A stretch of 64,000 bases of DNA from Sparassis latifolia. Its lineage: Eukaryota; Basidiomycota; Agaricomycetes; Polyporales; Sparassidaceae. A program made the translations under genes and the position numbers. Below the pieces are notes generated by a model. It searched no databases. It was not told where the DNA came from and was given only the letters and a program-made list of their open reading frames with translations. The DNA lies in the NCBI GenBank assembly GCA_018466975.1, contig CM031563.1:1612001-1676000 (forward strand). Reading direction: 5' to 3'. Position 1 is the first letter of the stretch; each line of letters starts with the position of its first letter. Shown here piece after piece: positions 1 through 13,678 of this stretch.

Positions 1-1585
1 TTGGTGCCGTGAATGAGTCTTCTCGTGCACTCCGACAGCGAGCAGGCATTGAGGTGAGTCTGTCCGTGAATCTTGAGCTTCAGTGTGCGCTCCATTTTTT
101 CTCTCAATCTCAATCAGTGCACGTCCAGTCGGACCTGAAAGCAATGCTCCTTCCTGTGAAAAATGATAACTGTAGCCAATGATATCTTTCTACTTCGTCG
201 ATACCCTATTTTCGTCATAGCATCGTGAAATGTGTCCGTTTTTTCTTCCAGGATTTTGTGCGACTTGTAGGATGTCTGAATAATCCTTCTACAGATCAAT
301 CACAAAAAAATCAAGCTCCTGCTCACGTCAGGATATTTCACGAGCACATATGCACGATTACGCGAGTCACACGGGATGGCGATGCCACTGAAGTTCCCCT
401 CCCTGCTTGCGGAACTCAACCTCCTCTCCATCCTCAGTCTGCTCAACTTTGGATCCGGTTACCGTGTCCCGCTGCACGTTGCGACAGGCCGCGGTGCGTT
501 CGATAACATCAGGGCGCTGGTATTGGGATTGTATATCTCCTCGTCCACCGGCACTGGGGAAGGGAACTACCTCTCCGCTACGGGAATGCGAGATATCAAG
601 GAGCACACGATTGCAGACTTGATGGGGGTGACAGATGCCTTGCATGTTGAGCACGCTCATGAAAGTGTTCCTGCCGTCACCGTTGGAGAGCTGGGAGGAC
701 CCATTTGGGAACTAGTGAAACTGTTGACGCAGGCGCTCAACGAGACTGGGACTGTGCTCGTCAATTCTGGTTATCCGGATCTTGGAAGCTTCGTCCTGGA
801 AGCGTTGAATGAAGGCGACAAGCTGAAGAATAGCGCCGAAAGCGTCAACCACGAGTGTGATGTCATACTGGAGCGGGTGAGCGTCGATAATATCTTGTGT
901 TGGGTTCACTTTTTCATACTGACTTGGGTGGTTCGCAGTTTGTACGTGCGATTCCAGCGTTCCGAGACATGGCAGTGGTGAACGGCCAGCGTAAGCTTTC
1001 ACTCTTCCGACTGTGTCACTAGCACTCACATACATCGCGCAATTAGCCGTATATTGTTTCAAGAAGGCGCTCCTGGCAATCCATGCCATCGCTCTGCGAT
1101 TTGGCTCGGCAGAGTCATTATCAGAAATCCCGATCCCGCGCACTTCAGAACTCCCTGTATTCGTCGACAATGTCATCCCATCTATCCTCGTTCACCTCGG
1201 CATAATCAACCTCGAGGACTCAACACCTTCTCTGGGCTTGCGCGATCTCTTCCCTCGCGGGCAGGACGACTCAACCATTAGGGCACTCTTGAGCGAGGTA
1301 CCCGCTGCCCCTCCTGCAGACACCAGAACGACCAAAGATCAGGAGGTGCCGAAGGAAGGGCCGGTGCTCACATCAGTGCAAGCGTTCGCCCTGCGTGCAG
1401 CCGCGATAGATGCTAGTCAAGCCATCATTGCAACTGCGCGTGATCTCAACGCGAACGAGGAGTCGTACATTCTGAAGCAGATCACTCTGCCAGAGCTGGA
1501 TGCGTGGCTCTGGTCGGCTGCCAAGGACAGACCGGATTGGAGGAACTTGGAACGGTTTGTTCTCCGAGATACAGTGTATTTCTGA
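1..1585 (+). CDS. QNG1: Queuosine 5'-phosphate N-glycosylase/hydrolase (Q_salvage family), 5' end missing
   Basis: Proteins of this family (Pfam Q_salvage, former DUF2419) release queuine from queuosine nucleotides so it can be reused in tRNA wobble modification. The gene enters from the left edge. Exons are 3-53, 295-876, 939-990 and 1047-1585, all joined by GT-AG introns with the frame kept. Visible family landmarks are an N-terminal helical part with 'LLNFGSGYR', a central 'VNGQ.VYCFKKALLAIHA' segment, the 'VFVDNVIPSILVHLG' strand-helix containing the Asp in the active-site region, and the C-terminal 'LDAWLW' plus 'VYF' ending. The human protein has the same order (MFADYRLPQVLAHLG, LWDYAHD, terminal IYY). 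The first intron (241 bases) is long for this window and could hide a small exon. The start codon lies outside. Function is inferred from the family. Confidence 0.85.
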
Positions 1586-1797
1586 TCAGCATTACAGACC
1601 AAGTGTACGATGCGTAACGAGTTATATTCGTGGATGCCGCACAACCCAAATATCTCCCTCCATCATGGTAGCAGTACGTCAAGAAAGTACCAAGATTCCA
1701 AGGTAAAATGCTGCAAAGCTATTAGTTCCCTAGTAAACAAGTCTATCGATGAGATTCATCAAGTCCCCAACCCACCTCCCGTACGCTGATCGAACCT

Positions 1798-4778
1798 CTA
1801 TGTCTCCACATCGCTATCGCTCGTCGCACTGTCGCTCTCGTCCTGGCCCCACACACAGAATGCTCTGCGATGAGGCCCGCCATCGCCATTGGCGCGTTCG
1901 CCAGACCTACTGCGCGATCCCGACCGTCTCCCCCACGGTGCTGCCGCAGGTGTAGGAGTATTCACAGTCTCGCGATCTGTCTCTCTCGTGCGCGGCGTGC
2001 GGCTGCGGGATTGTATCTTCCGTGGGGGCGCATGGTGATCCTCGGAAGGGCCCGGGGGCTCCACGTGCGACACGAGAGACGACGTAGACGACGATATCGA
2101 TGGGGAGGCGAACTGGACGTGCCGAGGAGAGAGCTTCGGAGGATGTGGGTGAGGTCCAGCGAACCTGTCTGGTGTCTGCACGCCGGAGCGTGTACGCGAG
2201 CGCGAACGGCGGGTGTACTTCTGCATATAGGGGCTGCCGATGCTGAGCAGCCGCGCGGCGTGCTCGGCCTTCGCCTGATCTCTGCGTGTGGCCTCCTCCT
2301 CGAAGACCTTTTCCTTGCCCGTCTCCGCCTGCGTCGGGCTCAACTTCGCGGACTCGGTCGTTACCTCCACGTCCTTGGTACTCGAGCTTGGCGATTCGTT
2401 CGAGGAGAGGTCGTCAATGTCGTACTTCTCTTCGTCTGAAGATACTTCGTCTTCCTCATCTTCCTCCACTCGACCCTCCGCATCACCCACTGGGACAAAG
2501 CCTGTCTCCGGCCGTTGAGCTGCGGACGCGGGCTCATCCTGAGCCTGACTCGCCAGGGGGACCTCACCCTTGGGTGAGGTCAACTTGGAATGCTTGTACT
2601 GTTTCCGCGAGGGCCCTTCTTCAACCACGACAAACGACTTCTGCCGTTCGCGTTCGTTCCACTTGAGCGTACTCGATATTGAGTTAAACCAGTCGACAGA
2701 TTGTGTGTCCGCACATACAGTCGGGAATGGGTACTTGGACGCGGTGACCTTGATGTGGTCTCCCTCTGCAAGTACCCTAATGTCAGTGAAGAGCTGTAGC
2801 GACTGCTTCTTCTACGCACGCTTAAGTTCGACGCGTCCCCGCCCATCAAACGATGCCCACGCAGTGCTCCTGGAGTTGAATGGAACGCATATACGCAGCT
2901 CCATGCTATCTGGCAATAGCAGTGGACGGAATGAGAGTGTGTGTGGACATATGGGAGTGATCAGAATAGCAGGGATCTCGGGGTGCACCAACGACCCGCC
3001 GGCAGAAAGCTAGATCGACAAGGTCATGAGTTACTCGATCTAAGATGCAGAAACGCCGCTCAAAGGCCGCCTACTGAGTACGCCGTGGAACCGGTGGGTG
3101 TCGAGATTGTCAGCCCGTCAGCTTGCACGGTCGTCAGGTGGTGCTCATCACCTGTGCAGAATATATAAGTTGGTCTATCACTTGGTCTATCGCCCAGTAT
3201 CACCCACGAAGCATGCTCACCGAACAGCTCGAGTAGACTAACGTATGGACTTGGACCCCTATCGACGACCAGATCATTGAGCACCTCAAAGCTCTCCACA
3301 GGACGTGTCGAGAAGCACATGATTTCCTTGTCCTTGGAGCAGCCGTACTTGCCATCATGCGGAGGACACCCACCCTCCAATGCTTCCCATCCACCCTGCT
3401 CGAGGTTCTTCATGATAATTTCACCCGTATTGCCCTTCTTGACTGCGCACCGACTCCACTTGCCCGGCTCTGGTGCGACTGCACGATACACGGTGCACGT
3501 GAAGCGCATCCGCAGATTCACGCGTATCCCGTTGTCGATCGCGCTGTCCATTACCGACGGATGGTCCGCGAAGTCGAAGTTGGTGAGGAATCCCAATGAG
3601 CCGAGCGCGAATGGTAGCACAGGTGGAACAATCCGCTGGAACAGCCACGACGTGAAAAGCACCGTCCCATCTCCGCCCAGCTGCGCACGAGCGTCAGAGA
3701 GGTTTCGAACGACGGTGGGAGCACTCACAGTGACGACGAAGTCGAAGAGGTGTGGCGTGCGGCTGCACATGTCCGCAGTCCAATATCGCAACTGACCCTC
3801 TGCGACCCCGTTCATCTCTTCCTTCGACACTGTGGACGCGAGCGAGGAGCTACTGGACGATCGCCGACGGGGAAACGGCACGAAAAGCTCCGGGTGTTCG
3901 CGCTCGATCCTGACTGCATCAAATCTTCGCGAGGTCCGCAACTGCGCATCGACGTATCTGCACACGGGACGTTTACCAGTTAGTCCGCAAAGGAGAAGAG
4001 GACAACATACACGACCATTCCGCGACCACCGTTACGGGGCTTGAGCATGAGGTAGAGGGCGAGCTCGCGGGTGAGCTGGATAAGCCTGTTGTCGCGGGCC
4101 TTGGTGACGATGAGGATGGTCTGTATGTGCGAGTGGACGTGGGTACGACCTGAGGGCTATGAGCACCAACGTAGGTGGGAACCGAGGGGCACAGCACTGA
4201 CCGAGCTGCTTGCTCATCTCACGGACACCGACGGCGGTCTCCGCGAGCTGGGCGGTGAGGCTGCCTCCGTACTCGGCGTCGTCGTCCGAGTACGGCTCGG
4301 AGATGGTGCCGTCCGAGTAGGCGTGTTGGTGTGCGTGCACCATGCGTGCGTCCTGGATGGCCTTGGATTGTTTTGCGCTGAGCCAGTCTTTGAAGGAAGC
4401 ACCTTGGAGCTGAGAGTGTACGAAATATGGAGAGATGGACTGGGAATGCGAATGCGAGTGAGAATGGGCATGATGCAGAGGGCCAGACTGTGACTGGGCG
4501 GTCACTGTCGGGTCGTGGGCCATCGGGGGCGGCATGCCGTTCGTACTATCGCTGGTCGTCTCGGATGGCACGGTGTGAGGTTTCGAGCGATGTCGATATG
4601 GAGAATGCTGCTGGTCGAGCACGATGGGGTTGGGCGAGCACGGCTGCAGCTGCAGATTGGATGGTCTGCTCGAACGGCGAGAGATGGACGGGCGAATCTC
4701 GAGCTCTGCCACGGTCGGTGTTATCGGCGGCGTGGAAAACATTTCCACGTCTGGTGAAGGTTCCGCAGGGGGCAGCAT
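1798..4778 (-). CDS. NAD kinase (ATP-NAD kinase, Utr1/Pos5 family)
   Basis: Phosphorylates NAD to NADP. Seven coding exons were placed: 4202-4778, 4011-4149, 3729-3957, 3222 region (3221-3680), 3075-3151, 2820-3009 and 1798-2765, giving about 879 residues. Two introns (3681-3728 and 3152-3220) are multiples of three without stops and would be read through by a naive ORF caller. The kinase core has the diphosphate-binding 'LGGDGT' at about residue 316, then '[14 protein letters not shown]', 'VVDRGPSPY', and '[10 protein letters not shown]' split by an intron from '[11 protein letters not shown]'. The first 200 residues (His/Ser-rich, [10 protein letters not shown]) and the last 280 or so (acidic then Ser/Arg-rich) look disordered and are longer than in yeast enzymes. 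The protein lacks an obvious mitochondrial presequence, so a cytosolic enzyme is likely. The start is the first in-frame Met of the long first exon. Confidence 0.93.
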
Positions 4779-5775
4779 GAGCAGTTCTTCCTGTATTCCC
4801 TCGGTCGGTAAGAATTAGGGGTGTATCTGACTGGACGGCAAACGCACCAACGAATTTTATAGATTTCAGGTGGGCGTTAAATACGAACCAAACAGCTCTG
4901 AATGATATATCATGAAGGTAATTTCTGAGGTTGCGATGCGACGGAAATGTGGACAGGAGAAGATGCCGGAGCCCTTATGTCAGTCTGCCTGGGAGAGGTG
5001 AATGACTAACTACATAAAGACTTGTTGGCTTTGTTACTATTACCACAAAGTGCCCTACAACCAATAATAACCACGAACGTGGCTGATCATTAACGATTAC
5101 TAGGGTAACACTAACGGTTACTCTTCTGTTCAGAATTTATAGAAGGCGATCTGCCAATCACCGTCGCATTTCTTCAACCAATAGGGTACTTCAGAGTACG
5201 TAGAGGTTTCGAGCGGTTTTCGAGCTGGCTTTCGACTCCCCGAGAAGCCCGAAAACTGTTTTCGGCTAGGCCCGGGCGACACGGCGGCCGTCTCGAAACA
5301 CATCTTCCGACCTAAACACTCACTGTCTGCCATATTTGAGAGGTCTTTCATAATTTTCATGAGTGTCACACTTCCCCAGACGACAGCATAAGTGAGCAGA
5401 AAAATAAAGTTCTCCGCCGGAAGGCTTCCGTCGCTGTCGTCGATGATCGGCATCTTGCACAGTTCACTTTCAAAGTCCGCAGTTGATGCCGAAGAAGCCG
5501 AAACCTGGCTTTGGGCCGTACCAAAGTCTTCGGATTTCTCCCGCCTCGAAAACCGCCTCGAAAACCCTCCTCTGAAGTACCCTAATCGCTGCCCAGCCTC
5601 TAACAAACTCACTGTTCCTGCAGTAAGAATGCCGTGACGTTTGGATCTCAAACCACCAACTGTTGCATCAACGTTCAAAAGACACCGGTGAGCCTTAGCT
5701 TTGAGAAATCATAAGCGGTGGCAGTCTCCTGCATTGCACAAGCAAGTAACAGTACAATTCGTAAGTTCCAAGGTA
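4779..5775. other. Intergenic, NAD kinase promoter side and xylanase 3' side
   Basis: No gene is recognised. The stretch holds the 5' flank of the NAD kinase gene, the 3' flank of the xylanase gene and the inverted-repeat element at 5184-5582. A 182-codon minus-strand reading frame here runs through the element and its flanks and has no family resemblance. Confidence 0.7.
5184..5582. mobile_element. MITE-like element, 399 bp, TA-flanked terminal inverted repeats
   Basis: The ends are inverted copies that start GGGTACTTCAGAG (left at 5184, right as CTCTGAAGTACCC ending at 5582). Homology continues inward through a related 'gaGGTTTCGAGCGGTTTTCGAG' segment on both sides with a small indel. The dinucleotide TA directly flanks both ends (5182-5183 and 5583-5584), as expected for a target-site duplication of the Tc1/mariner superfamily. 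No transposase is encoded inside. It lies about 190 bp beyond the stop codon of the xylanase gene. Calling it mobile is inference from structure alone; other copies would confirm it. Confidence 0.72.
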
Positions 5776-7387
<1,612 letters not shown>

Positions 7388-7422
7388 TCAACCGCGGAGA
7401 CAGTCTAAGCGATGATTAAACG

Positions 7423-7430
7423 TATATATA
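7423..7430 (-). promoter_or_regulatory. TATA-like box of the xylanase gene
   Basis: TATATATA lies 54 to 61 bases upstream of the xylanase start codon in a short AT-rich stretch, a plausible core promoter element. No other clear regulator site was assigned. Confidence 0.5.
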
Positions 7431-9058
7431 CCCCCTTCACGGCGAATGGGAGGGAAATTCGTCGGCGAAAGTGCAGATGGCACATTGGCCGCGGCATGAG
7501 AGGGACCTCATTTTGCATTGCATTGGATGGGAAAGCGATCACCGTGACCTATTTCTATGATGCTCGAGGATAACCAAGAGGAGAACGAGCAGGAATCTCT
7601 CAGCAGCCACGTTCTCGTGATCACACGTGAACGCGTGAACCCTGCTCATCGACGGTCTGGCAAAGAGCGACTAAAGGGCCCTTATCCAAACCACAGACAG
7701 AAAAACAGCAGCAGCAATAGCGCATAGAGAATGCACGGGGTCCGAGCAGAGAACCTACAGTCGACATAGATCATGCAGATGTCCTGGGTCTCTCAGTAGG
7801 GCGCACACTGATGGGCCTCTGAGCACATGCCACGAGCGGAAGAAGTCTAGGAGTAAAGTAATGGAGGTCGTCTTCTTCAGCTTTTGATGCTTATAAACGT
7901 GCCGGCACGGTCCGGACCTTGTTACCGAGCCAGGTTGCGAGCACCGCCAGCCAATGACGCGGTACATCTGCATGTCGGAGGCAAGGCGGCAAGCTGGTGT
8001 GGAGCAGGGATGCAACACCGCAAACGTAGAATCTCACTAATTTGCTATGTCTGGGGTTGCTGTCCTCCGAGAGTGCTCTGACACGTGAAAACGGTGAGCA
8101 GGTATGCCGAGAGGTCCAGGACGAAGGCATATCCTAAAAGACGCGTGGCTGTAAGCATCGACATACACAGCTTCAAAATTTGCGGGGCGCAGGCACAAAA
8201 ATGAAGGTGGAGCGGTGCCTACAGTTGTCAGAAGCTTGACCCTTGCGAAGATTTCCACTGGAGACTCCAGCTCGGAATCTATGATTGCCATAGTTCAATC
8301 AGAATCAAGGGCAGACATATGCCTGGCCAATCCGAAGAACAGGGCCAGGTCAGGTGTAAAGCAAAGTCGTCGAGAAACCGCAGTCGTCGGAGACGGCGTT
8401 CTTGATGCTCCGTTCATGTTACAAACTTTGCCCAGTTGATGGAAGGCCTCTGCATGCGTCAGGTAAACAGCGAGAATAACAGATACTCGCAAGCACCCGC
8501 GCTACGACTTCTAAACACAACCTAGGCGCTCTCTGGCTGCAGCAGGAATAGGAGAAGCGCGATCGCGCTCAACCAGCTTGTCGGAACAGAATCCACAAGC
8601 GCTACGCGGAGCACAAAACAAGCCGCCGAGTGCTTGATATAAACTTCAACGGTGAATGAGGGGAGATGGCGCTACGTCCGCACGTCCGGTACTGATTCCA
8701 GATAGGAAAGCTACATCAGTGCCCGAACAAACTAGTCCTGCAGTCGATCTGGACTGAATGTTTCACGTCCGAGAAGAACAGAATTCGCATCATAGTGTAA
8801 GACCGTTTGATGGTGGGAAAGACGTAAGAGCCCGGTGTATAACAGTTCTGCGGCCGATGTACTCTGCGTAGGGTTGAGAAAGAAATCTTAAGATACATAT
8901 GTACATACTTAGTGTCGTGTCCAAGAATCTCTCTGTTGCCGTGGGAGAGTGGATTGGCCAAACAGTAGACAACAACACGTAGGCTAGGCGCCACCTCGTC
9001 ACGGTCCCCAACTCTAGAATCTCCGTGACACCGTAGCATATTCAAAAACTTGCAAAGA
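7431..9058. other. Gene-poor stretch upstream of the xylanase
   Basis: About 1.6 kb without a recognisable gene. Several minus-strand frames of 60 to 110 codons exist (for example 8037-8291 and 8716-9045), but none shows a family motif, a conserved-looking domain or convincing splice joins. The left part probably contains the upstream regulatory region of the xylanase gene. Confidence 0.5.
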
Positions 9059-9868
9059 ATGCAGAGTCAATCTGCACTTCGCATACTTGCGCCGCTTCGC
9101 AATTTGACGAAGCAGCGTGCAGTTGTTGTGTACCGAATGACGACCGTGGCGACCAGCAGCCCCGGTATGTGTCCTATGCTTGGATAAATTGAGGCTAACA
9201 TTCCAACAGATATCCGTGCTCAGCTTATGTCTGAACTGAAGTCTGCCATGAAGGTCAGGTGTATGTCATCGACCGTTCGAAGTGTGCTGATCGATTTTGT
9301 CCATTGAAGTAGAGCAAAGATACCTTCAAGTCGACGACGATTCGCGTAAGTAAGTCTCGTAAAGGTATTCTGCTGCCGCTGAGCGGCCGTGTGGCGCTGT
9401 TCAATAGTCCGCTCTTGCCGAGGTATACGCGGCCGATAAGGCGCGCCCAGAACTTGTCTCATCCTCCGTCATTCTCTCCATCTTGCGCAAGGCCGCGGTT
9501 AGAAGGGCAAGTCTACTCATCCGTTCTACGAGCATGTCAGCTAAGCGTGTGTGATTCAACGACCTATCCAGACCGATGCCGCTAAGGAATATGAGAAAGC
9601 CTCCCGTCCTGACCTTGCCGAGAAGGAGAAACTCGAGGCCAACCTCCTGCAGAGCTTCCTGCCACCTCTACTTTCTGAAGCGGACGTCGACCGCATTCTT
9701 CGGGAGACAATCGCCGACCAAAGTCAACTCATGGAGTCTGGAACTCCCTCAAAGAAGGCGCAAGGTCTGGTGTTCAAGGCCTTCTACGCGAAGGTGGATA
9801 AGTTATCCGTCGACACTGACCTAGTAAAACGCAGAGCAGAGGCACTGTTGTCCGAGAAGAGCGCGTGA
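9059..9868 (+). CDS. AIM41: GatB/YqeY domain protein, mitochondrial (AIM41-like)
   Basis: A YqeY-family protein, related to the tail domain of the GatB amidotransferase subunit; the yeast relative AIM41 is mitochondrial and its exact role is not settled. Exons 9059-9164, 9210-9253, 9313-9345, 9408-9506 and 9572-9868 give 192 residues. The first 30 residues are basic and hydroxylated without acids, fitting a mitochondrial presequence. The YqeY domain follows: 'QLMSELKSAMKSKDT', 'VYAADKA', 'RRTDAAKEYEKASRPDLAEKE', 'LQSFLPPLLSEADVD', and a C-terminal helix. The fourth intron (9507-9571) starts GCAAGT instead of GT and is required to join 'AAVRR' to 'TDAAKEYEKA'. A second in-frame Met at residue 27 would give a non-imported form. 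Confidence 0.88.
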
Positions 9869-10020
9869 TGACCATACCATAAATGTTGTGTTGCAGGATT
9901 GTATACAAGTTGCGATGCAATATAATAGGATTACAGGCTCTTCGCACTAGAACGGCAAACAAAAAACACAGTGACTGAGTAACTGAACAACCGAATCAAG
10001 AGACGAAAAGATCATGCAGA

Positions 10021-13015
10021 TCACTCCACAACGTCAAGCGGTATTGCCTCATCTTCTGCAGGAGAGCTACCCGTTAGTACAGCAGTATCGCCGTCCTGAG
10101 ACCCCGGGTCTACATCATTCCGTTCCTCAGACGACTCGCTAGGCTCCAGCCGCACGGGCGCTCCGCGCGGAGGTTTGGTAGCAACAGGAGGCTCCACATC
10201 GGTAGCAGTCTCGACGTTGGTCTTGCTACCACTGCTTCCACTCGCGGGAGTAGTGGTACTGACACTGGCCGTCGCACTGCCAGTAGCTGTCCGTTCCTGA
10301 TCCGGCGCGTGCCCTACCGCAGCAGAGATGGGCAAGACGCTCCGCACCCGCGTGAGCTCCTCGATACACCTATACACTGCCCCAGAGACGCCTTCGAGTA
10401 CGCGTAGGCGCTCGTCGATTGCCTCACGAGTAAGACGGTCGAGCCTCGCGAGCTGTGCATCCGTGATAGTAGCTGGCAACTGCGACAGCGGTGTGCGAGG
10501 ATCATGCACAACGGCGCGCGTTAACGTCCGTTGACCTCCTTGTTGCTGTAGTGCGGGTCTGTAAGTGCGGGGCTGGGGCGGCTGGGGTCCGGACGGTGTG
10601 CCCGTGCCGCGAAAATAAGGGGAGGGCGCCGAAGATAAATATCCAGGGTAGCCATTCGGAGGTGGACGCGGTGCCCGTCCCGTCAGCGGTCCAAAGTCAT
10701 ACAGTGGGAGCAAGGAGGGTATCCCCGAAACTCCATCGTGATTGTGGGGCGGTTGAGGTGTCGGCCAACCGGCGTTATCTGTGGACGTGGAAATGGCGGG
10801 AGAAGTTGATTCTGATGCAGCCACCGACGGTGGAGAAACAGTGGTTGTCGTAGGGGTAGGCACTGATGCCCGAACCGGAGGTGAGTTCACCGGACCACCA
10901 GACACAGCCGCTAAGGGCGGAGCCTCGGTAACTGATCCCGAAGGATTCAATCGTGGCAAAGCGGCCGTTGCTGCCGCATCTCTTGGCGTAGACGGGCGGT
11001 CTGTCGCTGCTGGCGCAGAGCCACTTGCTGCGGAGGCGGTAGGCGCCGTGGCGGTAGGTACGGGTGGTGCATCAGGCAGCGAAACCCGTGGACGAGTAGC
11101 GTCGCCTACCGAAATTGGTGTTGTATCTCTCGACTGTTGTGGACGCTGCTGTGGCGTTTGGGCGGGTGCTTGTGCTTGTGGATTCTGCTGCTGTGCTAAC
11201 CACTGTGGGTCCACCCATGGTTGCCAGACACCACCCGGCCCATAAAATCCTCGGAATACTGGAGGTGGTTGCAGCTGCTGAGGTTGGGGAGGCGGTAGCG
11301 GGTATTGGACTGGATAATAGTATCCTGGTGGGGGCGGCGGAGGTACCTGCCCAGGCGCCCAGCCAAAATTACCTTGCTGCTGCTGCTGCTGCTGTGGAAG
11401 AGCACCTACAGGTACCCACTGCCCATGCGGCATTGGACCTGCAACAAGAGGTTGTGGTACGACAAATCCAAGTATACGGCCAAGCCAACCGGCTGCTTGT
11501 ACAGGCTGTTGCCCCGGCTGTGGGACTGCGCCTGGCTGTGGAACACCCGGCTGACGAGCTTGGGCCTGCCCTGGGTTGCGCGGATCTGGTTCCAGCACTG
11601 GGCGACGACTACATAACAGAAGATTAATACAACCGCTCGCACACAGTGCAACGGAACACCAACCACGTTGGGCAACTCTGTTGCCGTTCCAACCACGATC
11701 GAAGGCATTGGAAATGGAAGATGTGGCCACAAGGAAGCTTTTTGGGTGTCATATTGGGACCGTCCTGCTGCACAGGCGCCGGTGCAGCTGGACCGGCGCC
11801 GGCCGGTTGCTGCGTATCACGCACGACCATTTCTTCACGGCAGATGATGCACGTCCTATCAGACGTCTCGGACAAATCGGCCTCGGTTGCATTGGGATAA
11901 CGGCGGTCCATATCCCGGGTTGCATTGCGGTAACGGACGAGGGCGCGCACACGAGTGATGAAGGAACGTGCGGTCAGGTAAACATCACGCACTATGTTGA
12001 GAGGCAAACCATAGAAGGTGAGGATAATCATGAAGAAGGCGAGGTAGGTTGTCAGCTTCAAAAAATCTGTGCGAAATGATCGGTCAGAATGATGAGCACA
12101 GTGACACATAGCAACTCACCAGTGGCTAGCTCGACATAGAACACATACATGCTCTTGTGTTCCCATGGAGGTGCATTCTCGCCCCCTCTTGTTCGTGCTC
12201 TTCTGAAGTCGAGAACGGAAAGGGTATACCTAGCCGTCGCGTTCCAAACACTTGCCATAAGAATGGCATACTGAGTCGCTGATAAGATCATAAGATCGTG
12301 CGGAAAAGAACATCCGCTTACCTCGCTGGCAAAAAGTACCATTCCACCGATCCCGTTTGTGTACGTGCTTTCGACGGCGAGAACAAACATGAGGAGGTCG
12401 GTCCAAAATAACAGGCCAAACAAGCCGACCATTCTGATATGGAAGAGTGTAGGAGGACCAGGGTATGTGGTCTGGTCCATCTGAAGAATGGATGAATAGG
12501 CGCTAACAGTGCATCGGTCGTCACGACGCACCGACTCAACGCGGTCTTGTGCAAGCCAATGGAAGCACTTAACAAACAGGAGGAACCCAAACATGAGCAC
12601 GAACGGAATGTCAAAGTCGTCCCGGAAAATGGTGAATGCCAGGAGAGATTCCGTGACAAACATCCATGTCTGATCGTACAGACGCTATCGAAGGATTAGT
12701 ATAGAAAGCGCAAGGTAGTGGCAGGTGATGCACACCTCCACCTCGCGAGCCTGCAGAGGGCCAAAGAAGAGCCGCTGCAGAAGTCTACCGCATAACAGAG
12801 AGAGTATGAACCCAAAGTTGGCGAGTATCTGAAACGGGGGTCACAAAAGCACTTGCAGGCGAAGCCGCTATGCTTACCAGGACACTCCGCCCACTCCGCG
12901 AGAGATATACAGTCACCGAGTAGAAGTTGCTGTGATTCCGACAAGCATTTGCCACAGCACCCACAACTGCGAGTACGCTGAAGACGAAGTACAGGAAGAT
13001 CCTGTTGGACGTCAT
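10021..13015 (-). CDS. HRD1: ERAD-associated RING E3 ubiquitin ligase Hrd1 (synoviolin family)
   Basis: ER membrane ubiquitin ligase that marks misfolded proteins for retrotranslocation and degradation. Exons 12878-13015, 12736-12828, 12532-12684, 12322-12480, 12120-12270, 11664-12066 and 10021-11608 sum to 2685 bases (894 residues); the intron 12271-12321 is in frame and stop-free. The N-terminal half carries the multi-spanning membrane region with Hrd1 hallmarks 'RNHSNFYSVTVYLSRS', 'RLYDQTWMFVTESLLAFTIF' and 'YPGPPTLFH'. A C3H2C3 RING lies at about residues 304-366 (CIIC ... CGHIFHFQC ... CPTC) with a Pro/Ala insertion of about 30 residues in its first loop. The last 530 residues are cytosolic, rich in Pro, Gln, Ser and Thr, with a seven-Gln run. 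An alternative start 17 codons upstream exists at 13066. Confidence 0.94.
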
Positions 13016-13678
13016 TGCGGCGGTCAGAGGTTGGAGCCTCTGCCGCACCATGTCGTTCAGCGGCATTGCTGACAGTGACAGACAGGAGGCCGTTCTTCAC
13101 TTTGAGACGCTGACAGGTGGTTAAAGGGAGCCTGTGCCGGTGGAGGAATGTTTCAGCGAACCTGCAGCACGCCGACATGCGCGGTCAATCAAGCGCCCGC
13201 AACAAGGGACGTGGCGTAGCCAGATTGCTTTTGAATTTATTTTGAATTATTTATTATCAATAAGTCCAAATACCTGGATAGAAATTTGAAAATCCGGAGC
13301 GCAGCAGACCGGCCGCAGGCGCACTTCGACCTGTAAACTTTCATACTTCGGCACCGTGTAGCTCGGACCACGAAAGCCTGTGTCAGGAATACATAAAAGG
13401 CGTTTCGATGGCGAGCAGAAGTTGAGTCGAAGTTCAGGAAATATGCATGAACCTCGAGCGCCAATCATTAATTGATCACTAACGGGCGCTCCCGGAAGCG
13501 CCGATGGGCAGCTAAATTGGCGAAGAGACGCCAGAGCCTCCCAGGAAAATGGCAACAATACCCCTGCGCATGCCAGATCTTGTCAATTTTATGACTTGCT
13601 CCCGGTCATTTGCCGATGCGGCGAAGTACTTATAGAGCGTCATGTTGGTGTCTGTCCGTCAGAATTTGACCCCCAGCT
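13016..13678. other. Divergent intergenic region (Hrd1 / amidohydrolase)
   Basis: The 5' flanks of two divergent genes. An AT-rich patch near 13230-13270 is visible. No gene or clear regulator site was identified. Confidence 0.6.

Noticed and set aside
1870..2439. 189-codon plus-strand frame
   Set aside because: Antisense to the Ser/Arg-rich tail of the NAD kinase, with no own motif.
5130..5678. 182-codon minus-strand frame overlapping the inverted-repeat element
   Set aside because: It runs across both ends of the mobile element and into flanking DNA, has no motif, and is explained by chance openness of the element.
8716..9045. 109-codon minus-strand gene divergent from AIM41
   Set aside because: No motif, and its start would lie 13 bases from the AIM41 start codon, leaving no room for promoters.
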